From assembly GCF_002160515.1 (NCBI RefSeq), contig NZ_NFKS01000033.1, positions 1 to 32,785 on the forward strand: a stretch of DNA of 32,785 nt, read 5' to 3'. Below, in pieces: positions 1 to 7,272 of this stretch. The notes below the pieces were generated by a model. It saw only the letters and a program-made list of their open reading frames with translations, was not told the DNA's origin and ran no database searches. Position 1 is the stretch's first letter; each line of letters begins with the position of its first letter. The translations under genes and the position numbers were made by a program. This DNA comes from Anaeromassilibacillus sp. An172 (GTDB lineage Bacteria; Bacillota; Clostridia; Oscillospirales; Acutalibacteraceae).

Positions 1-61
1 TAGGCTAAACCCCAATTCCTCCTTCTTTTTTATCAAAGTGTTGGTTGCTTGATAAACGCAA

Positions 62-94
62 AAACCCTGAATTTCAGATAGAAATTCAGGGTTT
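62..94. terminator. Perfect 14-bp hairpin, probably a bidirectional intrinsic terminator
   Basis: Arms 62-75 and 81-94 pair perfectly around the 5-nt loop AGATA. A-run on the left and T-run on the right give a U-tract in either direction. It lies between the minus-strand ABC gene ending at 222 and whatever lies left of the window. A GGAGG on the minus strand near 16-24 could belong to a gene starting just outside. The rest of 1-221 shows no gene; it also holds a 12-bp palindrome at 203-214. Confidence 0.75.
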
Positions 95-106
95 TTGGAC
101 AAGCTG

Positions 107-135
107 ACCTGAATGTGAAAACATTCAGGTTTTTT
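107..135 (+). terminator. Second tandem hairpin with GAAA tetraloop and six-T tail
   Basis: Perfect 10-bp stem (107-116 with 121-130) closed by a GAAA tetraloop and followed by a T-run to 135, so it is a terminator for plus-strand transcription. It shares the core CCTGAAT/ATTCAGG with the hairpin at 62-94, so arms of the two could also cross-pair. A plus-strand gene probably ended just left of the window. Confidence 0.7.
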
Positions 136-221
136 ACGTTTTATAAGCTGTATGAAATAGTATGTGTTTCTATCTTGCAATAACGGAAAATTACAAATGA
201 AATCTTAATTAAGAATATACT

Positions 222-2105
222 TTAACAATTGAATTTCAGAAAATAAAAATGCACCGGATATTTTCCGATGCATTTTTTATATCTGTACAGCTCAAAAGCA
301 CCTGTATAGAGCCGGTAGTAAGTTCCATGCTTTTTAATGAGGCTGTCGTGGTCGCCACGCTCGATAATTCTTCCGTGGTCAAGAACCATTATGACGTCTG
401 AATTTTGAATTGTGGAAAGTCTATGGGCGATTACAAAGGTTGTTCTGCCTTTCATAAGCTTATCCATGCCGCTCTGTACCAGCTTTTCTGTTCTTGTGTC
501 GATTGATGAGGTTGCTTCATCAAGAATCATTGCAGGCGGGTCTGCAACCGCTGCTCGTGCTATTGCCAAAAGCTGTCGCTGTCCTTGGCTCAGTCCTGCT
601 CCGGCACCGGTAAGCATTGTCTGGTAACCGTCGGGGAGACGTCTGATAAAATCGTCCGCATTGGCAAGCTTTGCGGCTGCTATACATTCTTCGTCGGTGG
701 CGTCAAGACGTCCGTATCTTATATTGTCCATTACCGTGCCTGTGAACAGATATGTGTCCTGCAAAACTATTCCAAGGCTTCTGCGCAGGTCTGCTTTTTT
801 GATTTTGTTTATGTTTATTCCGTCGTATCTTATCTTGCCGTCTGCTATGTCGTAGAAACGGTTTATAAGGTTGGTTATTGTGGTCTTTCCGGCGCCTGTG
901 GAACCTACAAAGGCGATTTTTTGACCTGGTTCTGCGTAAACCGATACGTCGTGGAGAACCGTCTTTCCCTCTTCATATCCGAAATCCACATGATTGAGCC
1001 TTATGTCGCCTGTAAGCTTTGTATATGTGGTTGTGCCGTCGTGGTGCGGGTGCTTCCATGCGTAAACCCCTGTGCGCTTATCTGTTTCCTTTATTACGCC
1101 GTTTTCCTCAGTGGCATTTACAAGTGTAACATAGCCTTCGTCGGTTTCCGGCTCTTCGTCTATAAGCTTAAAGATACGTTTAGCACCTGCAAGGGCCATT
1201 GCAACCATGCTCAACTGCTGGGAAATCTGCTGTATAGGCATGGAAAAGGATTTTGAAAGGGTGAGGAATGCAACCACAATACCTGCTGTTATTCCGCCTA
1301 TATTGTTTATTGCGAGAAATCCGCCCAAAACTGCAAGGAGAACATATTGGATGTTTCCTATCTGGCTCAGTGTTGGCATAAGGATGTTTGCGTATTTGTT
1401 TGCCTTTCTGGCTTCATTGTAAAGCTGGTCGTTTTTCTTTACAAATCCGGCTTTTGCCTGTGGTTCGTGACAGAACACCTTTACAACCTTTTGTCCGCCC
1501 GGCATCTCTTCAATATATCCGTTTATATCGCCGAGAGCTGTCTGCTGGCGGGTAAAGTACATTGTACTTTTTCCTGCAATAAATCTGGTTATGATAATGA
1601 GACAGACCGTTATAACAACTACCAGCAGGGAAAGAATGGGACTGTAGTAGAGCATTATGGCGAAAGATGCCAATACTGTTACCGTACAGGAAAAAAGCTG
1701 GGGGAGAGCCTGAGATATAAACTGGCGGAGAGTATCTGTGTCGTTGGTGTAATGGCTCATTATGTCACCGTGGGTGTTTGTGTCAAAATATTTTATCGGC
1801 AGTGACTGCATGTGGTTGAACATATCGTCACGGATTGATTTTAAGCATCCCTGAGAAACATTAACCATAAGCTGGTTGTATATAAGGGTGCAGATTACAC
1901 CGATGAGATACACAGAACCCATTGTAATGAGAACTTTAATAAGTCCAGTGAATACCGGATTATCCTCCAAAAGCAGCGGCTCTATATACTCGTCAACAAG
2001 CACCTGAATAAACATTGAGCCGCTGACGTTTGCCGCAGTTGATATAAGCACGCAGATGATTGAAAGAATGAAAATTCCTTTTGCGTGTCCGGCAATATAT
2101 TTCAT
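222..2105 (-). CDS. ABC exporter half-transporter (MdlB/LmrCD-like), second gene of a MarR-controlled pair; start codon apparently lost, C-terminus extended
   Basis: Type I ABC exporter half: a transmembrane domain (about residues 10-300) and an ATPase domain with Walker A GSTGAGKTT (401-409), signature LSQGQRQ (505-511), Walker B MILDEATSS and the H-loop of VIAHRLS. It should sit in the inner membrane as a heterodimer with the product of the gene upstream and export a drug or peptide; the substrate is unknown. The ATG at 2105 has no ribosome site. Twelve in-frame codons upstream read KNYDGATIKRL, which looks like the usual N-terminus, and begin with ATA at 2141-2139, 9 nt after GGAGG (2155-2151). 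An ATG there would make an ATGA overlap with the previous gene. At the other end the conserved C-terminus GAFEL (residue 606) is followed by 21 extra residues encoded across a terminator hairpin. Core motifs are intact, so decay would be recent. Confidence 0.85.
   Translation of the reverse strand: MKYIAGHAKGIFILSIICVLISTAANVSGSMFIQVLVDEYIEPLLLEDNPVFTGLIKVLITMGSVYLIGVICTLIYNQLMVNVSQGCLKSIRDDMFNHMQSLPIKYFDTNTHGDIMSHYTNDTDTLRQFISQALPQLFSCTVTVLASFAIMLYYSPILSLLVVVITVCLIIITRFIAGKSTMYFTRQQTALGDINGYIEEMPGGQKVVKVFCHEPQAKAGFVKKNDQLYNEARKANKYANILMPTLSQIGNIQYVLLAVLGGFLAINNIGGITAGIVVAFLTLSKSFSMPIQQISQQLSMVAMALAGAKRIFKLIDEEPETDEGYVTLVNATEENGVIKETDKRTGVYAWKHPHHDGTTTYTKLTGDIRLNHVDFGYEEGKTVLHDVSVYAEPGQKIAFVGSTGAGKTTITNLINRFYDIADGKIRYDGININKIKKADLRRSLGIVLQDTYLFTGTVMDNIRYGRLDATDEECIAAAKLANADDFIRRLPDGYQTMLTGAGAGLSQGQRQLLAIARAAVADPPAMILDEATSSIDTRTEKLVQSGMDKLMKGRTTFVIAHRLSTIQNSDVIMVLDHGRIIERGDHDSLIKKHGTYYRLYTGAFELYRYKKCIGKYPVHFYFLKFNC
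245..278 (-). terminator. Intrinsic terminator lying inside the 3' end of the ABC reading frame
   Basis: Arms 245-258 and 264-278 form a long stem with one G-U pair and small loop. On the minus strand it is followed by a T-rich tract. It fits a normal operon terminator, yet the reading frame stays open through it and stops only at 224-222. Confidence 0.7.
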
Positions 2106-2137
2106 AAGTCTTTTTATGGTTGCACCGTCGTAATTTT

Positions 2138-3877
2138 TTATTTATCTTCTCCTCCTTTTTGCTGGGATTGGAAAACTTCCTGATAAATTTTATTTGTTTT
2201 AAGTAAAGTTTTGTGAGTGCCGATTTCGTCTATATGGTCGCCGTCCATGACTATTATCATGTCTGCGTCCTCTACTGAGGATATACGCTGGGCGATTATT
2301 ATTTTTGTGGTGTCGGGGATTTCCTCACGAAAAGCTTTACGGATAAGTGCATCTGTTTTTGTATCCACAGCGGAGGTGGAGTCGTCCAAAATGAGGATTT
2401 TAGGCTTTTTCAGCAAAGCTCTTGCTATACAGATACGCTGTTTCTGTCCGCCGGATACGTTTGTGCCGCCCTGTTCTATGTATGTGTCATAGCCGTCAGG
2501 AAATGCGGTTATAAATTCATCTGCCTGAGCCTGTTTGCAGGCGTGAATAAGGGTTTCGTCGTCGGCGTTTTCGTTGCCCCAGCGGAGATTTTCTTTAATT
2601 GTTCCTGAGAAAAGCACGTTCTTTTGAAGAACCATCGCCACGTTGTTTCTCAGTGTGTCAAGGTCGTAGTTTTTAACATCTATTCCGCCCACCTTTACAC
2701 AGCCTGTTGTGGCGTCGTAAAGTCTTGGGATAAGTGAAACAAGGCTTGATTTACCTGAACCGATGCTTCCGATTATGCCCACTGTTTTGCCTGACGGAAT
2801 TCTTAGATCTATATTTTTAAGGCAAAGAGAATCTGTGCTGTTGAAGTAACTGAAATTTACATTTTCAAACTCTATGGAACCGTCTTTTACTTCTTTGACC
2901 GGATTTTCCGGATTGGTAAGACTGCTCTTTTCGTCAAGGACTTCTACTATACGTTCACCTGAGCTTCTGGCTATGGTTATCATTACAAGTATCATTGAAA
3001 GCATCATAAGGGAAGTGAGTATCTGCATTGCATAGGTGATAAGGCTTGTAAGTTCACCGGTGGTGAGCTCTGTAGAGCCGGAAAGCACTATAAGTCTTGC
3101 GCCAAGCCAGAATATAAGTATCATGCACAGGTAGATTACAAACTGCATAAGCGGTGCGTTCATTGCCATGTAGCGTTCAGCTTAGCAGAATTTTTTGTAA
3201 AGGTTTGTGGAAACCTTTTGAAATTTGTTTTTTTCGTGTTCCTCACGGACAAAGGATTTTACAACTCTTATACCGCTGAGGTTTTCCTGTACCACTCCGT
3301 TGAGGTCATCGTAAATATGAAAAACCTCTTCAAATATTGGGTGAGATTTAAGTGCAAGCCATGCAAGTCCTCCGCCCAGAACCGGAACAATAATAAGGAA
3401 TATTGTAGCCAAGGTGGGGTTTATGGTGTATGACATGATGAGGGAGAAGATAAGCATCAAAGGTGCTCTTATGGCTATTCTGAGTATCATCTGATAAGCG
3501 TTTTGTACGTTTGTAATGTCTGTTGTAAGTCTTGTTACAAGACCTGCGGTGGAAAATTTATCAATATTTGCAAAGGAAAATCCCTGGATATGAAAATACA
3601 GGTCTTTTCTGAGGTTTTTGGCAAAGCCTGCCGAAGCGTCTGCCGACAGTCCTCCGGCAACAAGGCCAAAAATCAAGCCTATAATTACACAGAGAACCAT
3701 GTATAATCCAAGCTTTAAAAGGGTGTTCATATTGCCGCCGTAAATTCCCTGGTCGATAATGCTTGCAATGAGAAAGGGAACCACAATCTCCATAACAACT
3801 TCGAGTCCGGCAAATACCATTGTAAAAATAGATGCACGCTTGTATTCACGCACGCCTTTTAATAGTTTCTTTACCAT
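2138..3877 (-). pseudogene. ABC exporter half-transporter interrupted by an in-frame TAA (first gene of the MarR-controlled pair)
   Basis: Read through, this is a full-length type I ABC exporter half of about 579 codons. It has an N-terminal membrane domain (KASAGFAKNLRKDLY, DKFSTAGLVTRLTTD) and a C-terminal ATPase with GSIGSGKSS, VSGGQKQR and LILDDSTSAVD. Codon 232, at 3184-3182, is TAA. Both sides are in the same frame, with no indel: KKFC, stop, AERYMAMNAPLMQF. Family members as I recall them have a lysine here (KAE motif), so AAA to TAA is the simplest change. The next ATG (3169) has no ribosome site and would yield a fragment lacking most of the membrane domain. Start 3877 has AAAGGAG 9 nt upstream. 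A sequencing error is the main alternative. Its last codons carry the GGAGG for the next gene. Confidence 0.8.
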
Positions 3878-3898
3878 ATTTTAGTCTCCTTTCAATTA

Positions 3899-3910
3899 GT
3901 AACATGTTAC
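3899..3910. promoter_or_regulatory. Probable MarR operator in front of the ABC genes
   Basis: Perfect palindrome GTAAC-AT-GTTAC directly upstream of the ABC ribosome site. On the minus strand it shares TAGGTAACANGTTACT with the site at 4440-4451 in front of marR. Two near-identical palindromes flanking a MarR gene and its ABC operon suggest autoregulation and co-repression (inference). Confidence 0.7.
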
Positions 3911-3925
3911 CTATTTCTCCAAAAT

Positions 3926-3964
3926 AAAACCAATAACCAAAATTGAGTTTTAGCTATTGGTTTT
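3926..3964 (-). terminator. Hairpin between marR and the ABC operon (terminator or attenuator)
   Basis: Ten-bp perfect outer stem AAAACCAATA/TATTGGTTTT (3926-3935 with 3955-3964) with extra imperfect inner pairing. On the minus strand it is followed by a T-rich run. It lies 9 nt after the marR stop. Only about 15 nt separate it from the operator, so any separate ABC promoter must overlap this hairpin; otherwise the ABC genes depend on read-through. Confidence 0.55.
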
Positions 3965-3972
3965 TAATTGAC

Positions 3973-4416
3973 CTATGGTTCAAAATTGATATTTTTAATT
4001 ATGTGCTTTGTAATCCTCACATATGTATCAATTTCTTCCTGGGACAGTCCCTGGCATAATTCAGCCAAAAGCTGTTCGTCCATTATGTCTATCATTTTGT
4101 GTATGTCGGTTGTTTTGTCAGTACATGAAATTTTTTTGTATCGTTTATCTCTGGGACTTGGTGTGCAGATTATAAAGCCTTTGCTTTCAAGTCTTTGGAT
4201 AATTCCGGTCATAGCAGGGTGGGTGATTTTCTCCACCTTTTCCAAATCACGCTGGTTTATCTCTTCCACGCCTTTGGATTCTAAATGGCTTATTTCTCCT
4301 AAAACCCTGAATTGCACCGGCGTTAATTCCATGTCCTGAATTTTTTTATCGACTTTTTTCTTGAAGGCTCTGTCGATAATTGCGAACATCAAACCCAGCG
4401 GCATTTTTTCGTCCAT
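3973..4416 (-). CDS. MarR-family transcriptional regulator
   Basis: A 147-residue winged-helix protein of typical MarR length. An N-terminal dimerisation helix is followed by the helix-turn-helix around residues 36-82 (LTPVQFRVLGEISHLE, then ITHPAMTGIIQRLESKGFI) and a basic wing with the family pattern SPRDKRYKKIS (about 86-96). The C-terminal helices complete the dimer interface. AAGGAG sits 8 nt upstream of the ATG. It likely represses itself and the downstream ABC exporter pair through the palindromes at 4440-4451 and 3899-3910, with release by a small ligand. The ligand cannot be told from sequence. If the ABC pair is inactivated, this repressor may have lost its main target, or it may also act on the operon at 5376. 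Confidence 0.9.
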   Translation of the reverse strand: MDEKMPLGLMFAIIDRAFKKKVDKKIQDMELTPVQFRVLGEISHLESKGVEEINQRDLEKVEKITHPAMTGIIQRLESKGFIICTPSPRDKRYKKISCTDKTTDIHKMIDIMDEQLLAELCQGLSQEEIDTYVRITKHIIKNINFEP

Positions 4417-4439
4417 GTACTCAACTCCTTGCTTAATAA

Positions 4440-4451
4440 GTAACCTGTTAC
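4440..4451. promoter_or_regulatory. Probable MarR operator overlapping the marR transcription start
   Basis: Perfect palindrome GTAAC-CT-GTTAC, 9 bp downstream of the marR -10 box, so it covers about +3 to +14. Binding there would block RNA polymerase and give autorepression (inference). Confidence 0.7.
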
Positions 4452-4460
4452 CTAATAATT

Positions 4461-4488
4461 ATTATAACAGGGATTTTCTCAATGTCAA
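4461..4488 (-). promoter_or_regulatory. SigmaA-type promoter of marR
   Basis: Minus strand: TTGACA (4488-4483), 16-bp spacer, TATAAT (4466-4461). Both hexamers match consensus exactly. Confidence 0.85.
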
Positions 4489-4495
4489 TAGTTTT

Positions 4496-5287
4496 TTATA
4501 TGTTGATTTCTGTTCCCGCAGAAATATATTTTACACGATTTCCCATTATCTCTTTTAGATAGTCAAACTGCAATGTTCCTGTGCAGTGGCAGGTGTAGTA
4601 GGTTGTTTTCTCTTTCAGAAGAAGCCGGGCTTTTTCTTTTAGTATTTCTTTGCCTTGTTCATCAGGTTCAATATCCTTGAAGTGAAAACCGCCTACAAGA
4701 ATATCGGGATTGAAAATCTCTGCGATATTTACTATTCCTTTATGGGAACAGCCGCTTATGAGTATTTTTCTGCCGTTTTCATTTATAAGTAGATATTGTT
4801 CATGTCTGAAATCCTCGGGGGATTTTTCCTGATTTTTAATACAGGTCAAACCGTATGGCTCTATGGGGTAGGTTAAAGCTTTGTCGTTACAGGTGTATAG
4901 TGTCATATTGCCGTCGATTTTGCAGACGTCATTTGTAATAACCAGCCTTTTGCTTTCTTTTAAAACAGGGTAAAGTCCTATATACTTTCCTTTTCCGTTG
5001 AAATGAGGTTCAAAGGCGTGTTCATTTATATAGATTGGAGCGGTATTGTTTATTTCCAAAAAATATTTCAGTCCGCCGCCGTGGTCATAGTGTCCGTGGG
5101 AGAGAATACAAAGGTCAACGGTTCCAAGGTCTATGCCGAGGGTTTTGCTGTTTTTCAAAAAAATATCGCTTTGTCCTGCATCAAAAAGGATTTTTTTATC
5201 ATTTGTTTCAATATAAAGACTTAGACCGTGCTCACATTTAAAGGTTTCATTTTTGGCGGTGTTTTCTGTCAAAACGGTTATTTTCAT
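4496..5287 (-). CDS. MBL-fold metallohydrolase
   Basis: A 263-residue metallo-beta-lactamase-fold protein. The zinc-binding signature HGHYDH is at residues 64-69, with further candidate ligands H182 (ISGCSHKG), H202 (GGFHF) and H234 (TCHCTG). This arrangement resembles the subfamily annotated as dihydropterin-ribofuranosylaminobenzene phosphate synthase-like, close to archaeal methanopterin enzymes, whose bacterial substrates are mostly unknown. Cytoplasmic, no signal peptide. I chose the ATG at 5287 because GGTGAT (5297-5292) fits the anti-SD 4 nt upstream. A GTG at 5296 is in frame but overlaps that site. It has its own promoter at 5321-5349, back to back with the CydDC-like operon promoter. 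Confidence 0.85.
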   Translation of the reverse strand: MKITVLTENTAKNETFKCEHGLSLYIETNDKKILFDAGQSDIFLKNSKTLGIDLGTVDLCILSHGHYDHGGGLKYFLEINNTAPIYINEHAFEPHFNGKGKYIGLYPVLKESKRLVITNDVCKIDGNMTLYTCNDKALTYPIEPYGLTCIKNQEKSPEDFRHEQYLLINENGRKILISGCSHKGIVNIAEIFNPDILVGGFHFKDIEPDEQGKEILKEKARLLLKEKTTYYTCHCTGTLQFDYLKEIMGNRVKYISAGTEINI

Positions 5288-5320
5288 ATTTATCACCCGA
5301 TTTTATATTTCTTACTTATG

Positions 5321-5349
5321 ATTATAGATTTATGTTTTTTTACTGTCAA
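5321..5349 (-). promoter_or_regulatory. SigmaA-type promoter of the MBL-fold gene
   Basis: Minus strand: TTGACA (5349-5344), 17-bp spacer, TATAAT (5326-5321), a perfect match to consensus. It diverges from the plus-strand promoter at 5376. Confidence 0.85.
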
Positions 5350-5375
5350 CAGGAGAAATAAAAATTTCGTAACTA

Positions 5376-5405
5376 TTGACAAAGGTACCTTAAAAATGCT
5401 ATTAT
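5376..5405 (+). promoter_or_regulatory. SigmaA-type promoter of the CydDC-like operon
   Basis: TTGACA (5376-5381), 18-bp spacer, TATTAT (5400-5405). Expected start near 5412, giving a leader of about 127 nt that is rich in palindromes. Confidence 0.75.
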
Positions 5406-5416
5406 ACAGAATAGAG

Positions 5417-5446
5417 TTAGCGGACACTAATTTTGGTGTCCGCTAA
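5417..5446. promoter_or_regulatory. Perfect 11-bp inverted repeat at the start of the CydDC-like leader
   Basis: Arms TTAGCGGACAC (5417-5427) and GTGTCCGCTAA (5436-5446) around an 8-nt loop. It starts about 5 nt after the expected transcription start and has no T-run, so it does not look like a terminator. It could be an operator or a 5' RNA stem that protects the message. Confidence 0.6.
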
Positions 5447-5459
5447 TATAGGATTATGC

Positions 5460-5511
5460 GTTAGTTATGACTAATACTTTTTATTTTCGGCTTGAGTTAG
5501 TTGTTACTAAT
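5460..5511. promoter_or_regulatory. Twin TTAGT-N4-ACTAA palindromes, probable operators
   Basis: TTAGT-TATG-ACTAA (5461-5474) and TTAGT-TGTT-ACTAA (5497-5510) are nearly identical, 36 bp centre to centre, both in the 5' leader between promoter and start codon. The second contains, inverted, the 11-mer AATTAGTAACA also found at 3894-3904 over the MarR operator. They look like sites for a dimeric repressor, possibly the MarR at 3973-4416 (inference). Confidence 0.6.
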
Positions 5512-5538
5512 TACTTATTGGTATTGGAGGTATTAAAA

Positions 5539-7272
5539 ATGATGATAAACAAACGGCTTATTTCAACCGTTAAGGAAAGCAAAAAGTACATTGCGGGAAA
5601 TGTTATTTTCCAGTGGTGTTCTCTTCTTGCAAATATTTCCATGATGGCTGTTATTACACAGCTTTTGGGTAAAATCTACATGGGTACAGCGCAGAGCGGT
5701 GATATTATTTTTACCGGTATCGGTGCGTTACTGGCAATAGGTATCAGATTTGTCTGTACTTATCTGTCCTCAAAGATGGGATATCTCTCTTCTAAAGCGG
5801 TGAAAAAGACTTTAAGAGAAAAAATATATTCAAAGCTACTTAGGTTAGGCTCAGCTTACAGCAATGATGTGAAAACCTCTGAGGTGGTTCAGGTTGCCGT
5901 TGAGGGTGTTGAACAGCTGGAAACCTATTTCGGAGCATATCTGCCTCAGTTTTTTTACAGTATGATAGCTCCCATAACATTGTTTGTGGTTTTATCCTTT
6001 GTAAACTTTCCGTCGGCTCTTGTTTTGCTTGTGTGCGTACCCCTTATTCCTGTTGCCATTGCGGCGGTTCAGACTTGGGCTAAAAAGCTTCTTTCAAAGT
6101 ATTGGGGACAGTACACCGCTTTGGGTGATACTTTCCTTGAAAATTTGCAGGGACTTACCACTTTAAAGGTGTATCAGGCGGACGAGAGAAAACAGCTTGA
6201 AATGAATGAAGAGGCTGAAAAGTTCAGGAAAATAACCATGAAGGTTCTCACAATGCAGCTTAATTCCATAACCATAATGGATTTGATAGCCTACGGAGGA
6301 GCGGCTCTTGGCGTTATTATGGCGGTTACTCAGTTTAGCGCAGGTCATGTGGGTTTAGGGGGATGTCTGCTTATTATTCTTTTGGCGGCTGATTTCTTTA
6401 TACCTATGCGACTGCTGGGAAGCTTTTTCCACATCGCCATGAACGGTATGGCGGCTTGTGATAAGATTTTTAAGCTTCTTGATTTGGAGGAGGACAATAC
6501 AGAAAAGGTGAAGCTTGAAAACAGCGGCGATATTGTATGCAAAAACCTTTCATTCTCCTATGAAAAGGACAGAGAGATTTTAAAGGGTATTGACATGAGC
6601 TTTAAAAAGGGAAGCTTTACCGCTATTGTTGGTGAAAGCGGCTGCGGAAAGTCTACTATTGCTTCCTTGCTTATGGGAAGAAATAAGGGGTACAGCGGTT
6701 CTGTAAAAATCGGAGATACAGAGCTTTCCAATATTGAGGAAAAATCTCTTATGAACACAATAACATACATAGGTCACAACAGCTATCTTTTTAAAGGTAC
6801 TGTAAGAGAAAATCTGCTTATGGGTAATCCTGAAAGCGATGACAAGGCTATGTGGGAGGTTTTGAGGAAAACAAACCTTGAAAGCTTTTTGAAAAGCGAA
6901 AAGGGACTTGATACAAAGCTTGCGGAAAAGGCTTCAAACCTTTCCGGCGGTCAGTGCCAGCGTTTGGCTTTGGCACGTGCTTTGCTTCACAATACGCCTG
7001 TTTATATTTTTGACGAGGCAACTTCCAATATCGACGTGGAAAGTGAAAACGATATAATGGAGCAGATTTACTGTCTTGCAAAAACAAAAACTGTCATACT
7101 TATTTCCCATCGACTTGCCAATGTTGAAGACGCCGACAACATATATGTGCTGGAGGACGGCAAAGTTTCTGAAATGGGAAATCATCAGGAGCTTTTAAAG
7201 AAAAAGGGACATTATGCAAAATTGTGGAAATCTCAGCGTGATTTGGAAAATCTGGGAGGTGACGCAGCGTGA
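5539..7272 (+). CDS. cydD: CydD-like ABC exporter half-transporter
   Basis: A 577-residue type I ABC exporter half. A membrane domain of six segments (about 20-310) is followed by an ATPase with Walker A GESGCGKST (about 365-373), signature LSGGQCQRL (about 468), Walker B YIFDEATSNID and H-loop ISHR. The stretch EVVQVAVEGVEQLETYFGAY is typical of CydD-type subunits. In E. coli CydDC is an inner-membrane exporter of thiols, also linked to heme and needed for cytochrome bd. No cydAB is present here, so the cargo is open. The start at 5539 is set by GGAGG at 5526-5530. An in-frame ATG at 5467 has no ribosome site and lies inside an operator palindrome. The stop overlaps the next start (GTGA), giving a four-gene operon. 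Confidence 0.85.
   Translation: MMINKRLISTVKESKKYIAGNVIFQWCSLLANISMMAVITQLLGKIYMGTAQSGDIIFTGIGALLAIGIRFVCTYLSSKMGYLSSKAVKKTLREKIYSKLLRLGSAYSNDVKTSEVVQVAVEGVEQLETYFGAYLPQFFYSMIAPITLFVVLSFVNFPSALVLLVCVPLIPVAIAAVQTWAKKLLSKYWGQYTALGDTFLENLQGLTTLKVYQADERKQLEMNEEAEKFRKITMKVLTMQLNSITIMDLIAYGGAALGVIMAVTQFSAGHVGLGGCLLIILLAADFFIPMRLLGSFFHIAMNGMAACDKIFKLLDLEEDNTEKVKLENSGDIVCKNLSFSYEKDREILKGIDMSFKKGSFTAIVGESGCGKSTIASLLMGRNKGYSGSVKIGDTELSNIEEKSLMNTITYIGHNSYLFKGTVRENLLMGNPESDDKAMWEVLRKTNLESFLKSEKGLDTKLAEKASNLSGGQCQRLALARALLHNTPVYIFDEATSNIDVESENDIMEQIYCLAKTKTVILISHRLANVEDADNIYVLEDGKVSEMGNHQELLKKKGHYAKLWKSQRDLENLGGDAA

Noticed and set aside
14-27. Ribosome site on the minus strand for a gene starting at the left edge
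   Set aside because: GGAGG is present, but no start codon at proper distance lies inside the window; a TTG 2 nt away is too close. Not called as a gene.
585-1805. Plus-strand open frames opposite the ABC exporter gene
   Set aside because: They are antisense to clear ABC motifs, lack ribosome sites and show cysteine/valine-rich sequence typical of frame shadows.
3182-3184. Programmed recoding (selenocysteine or pyrrolysine) at the ABC stop codon
   Set aside because: The codon is TAA, not TGA or TAG, and TAA is the ordinary stop of many intact genes here.
5467-5538. Longer N-terminus for the CydD-like protein from ATG 5467
   Set aside because: That ATG has no ribosome site and lies inside an operator palindrome; GGAGG at 5526 points to 5539.
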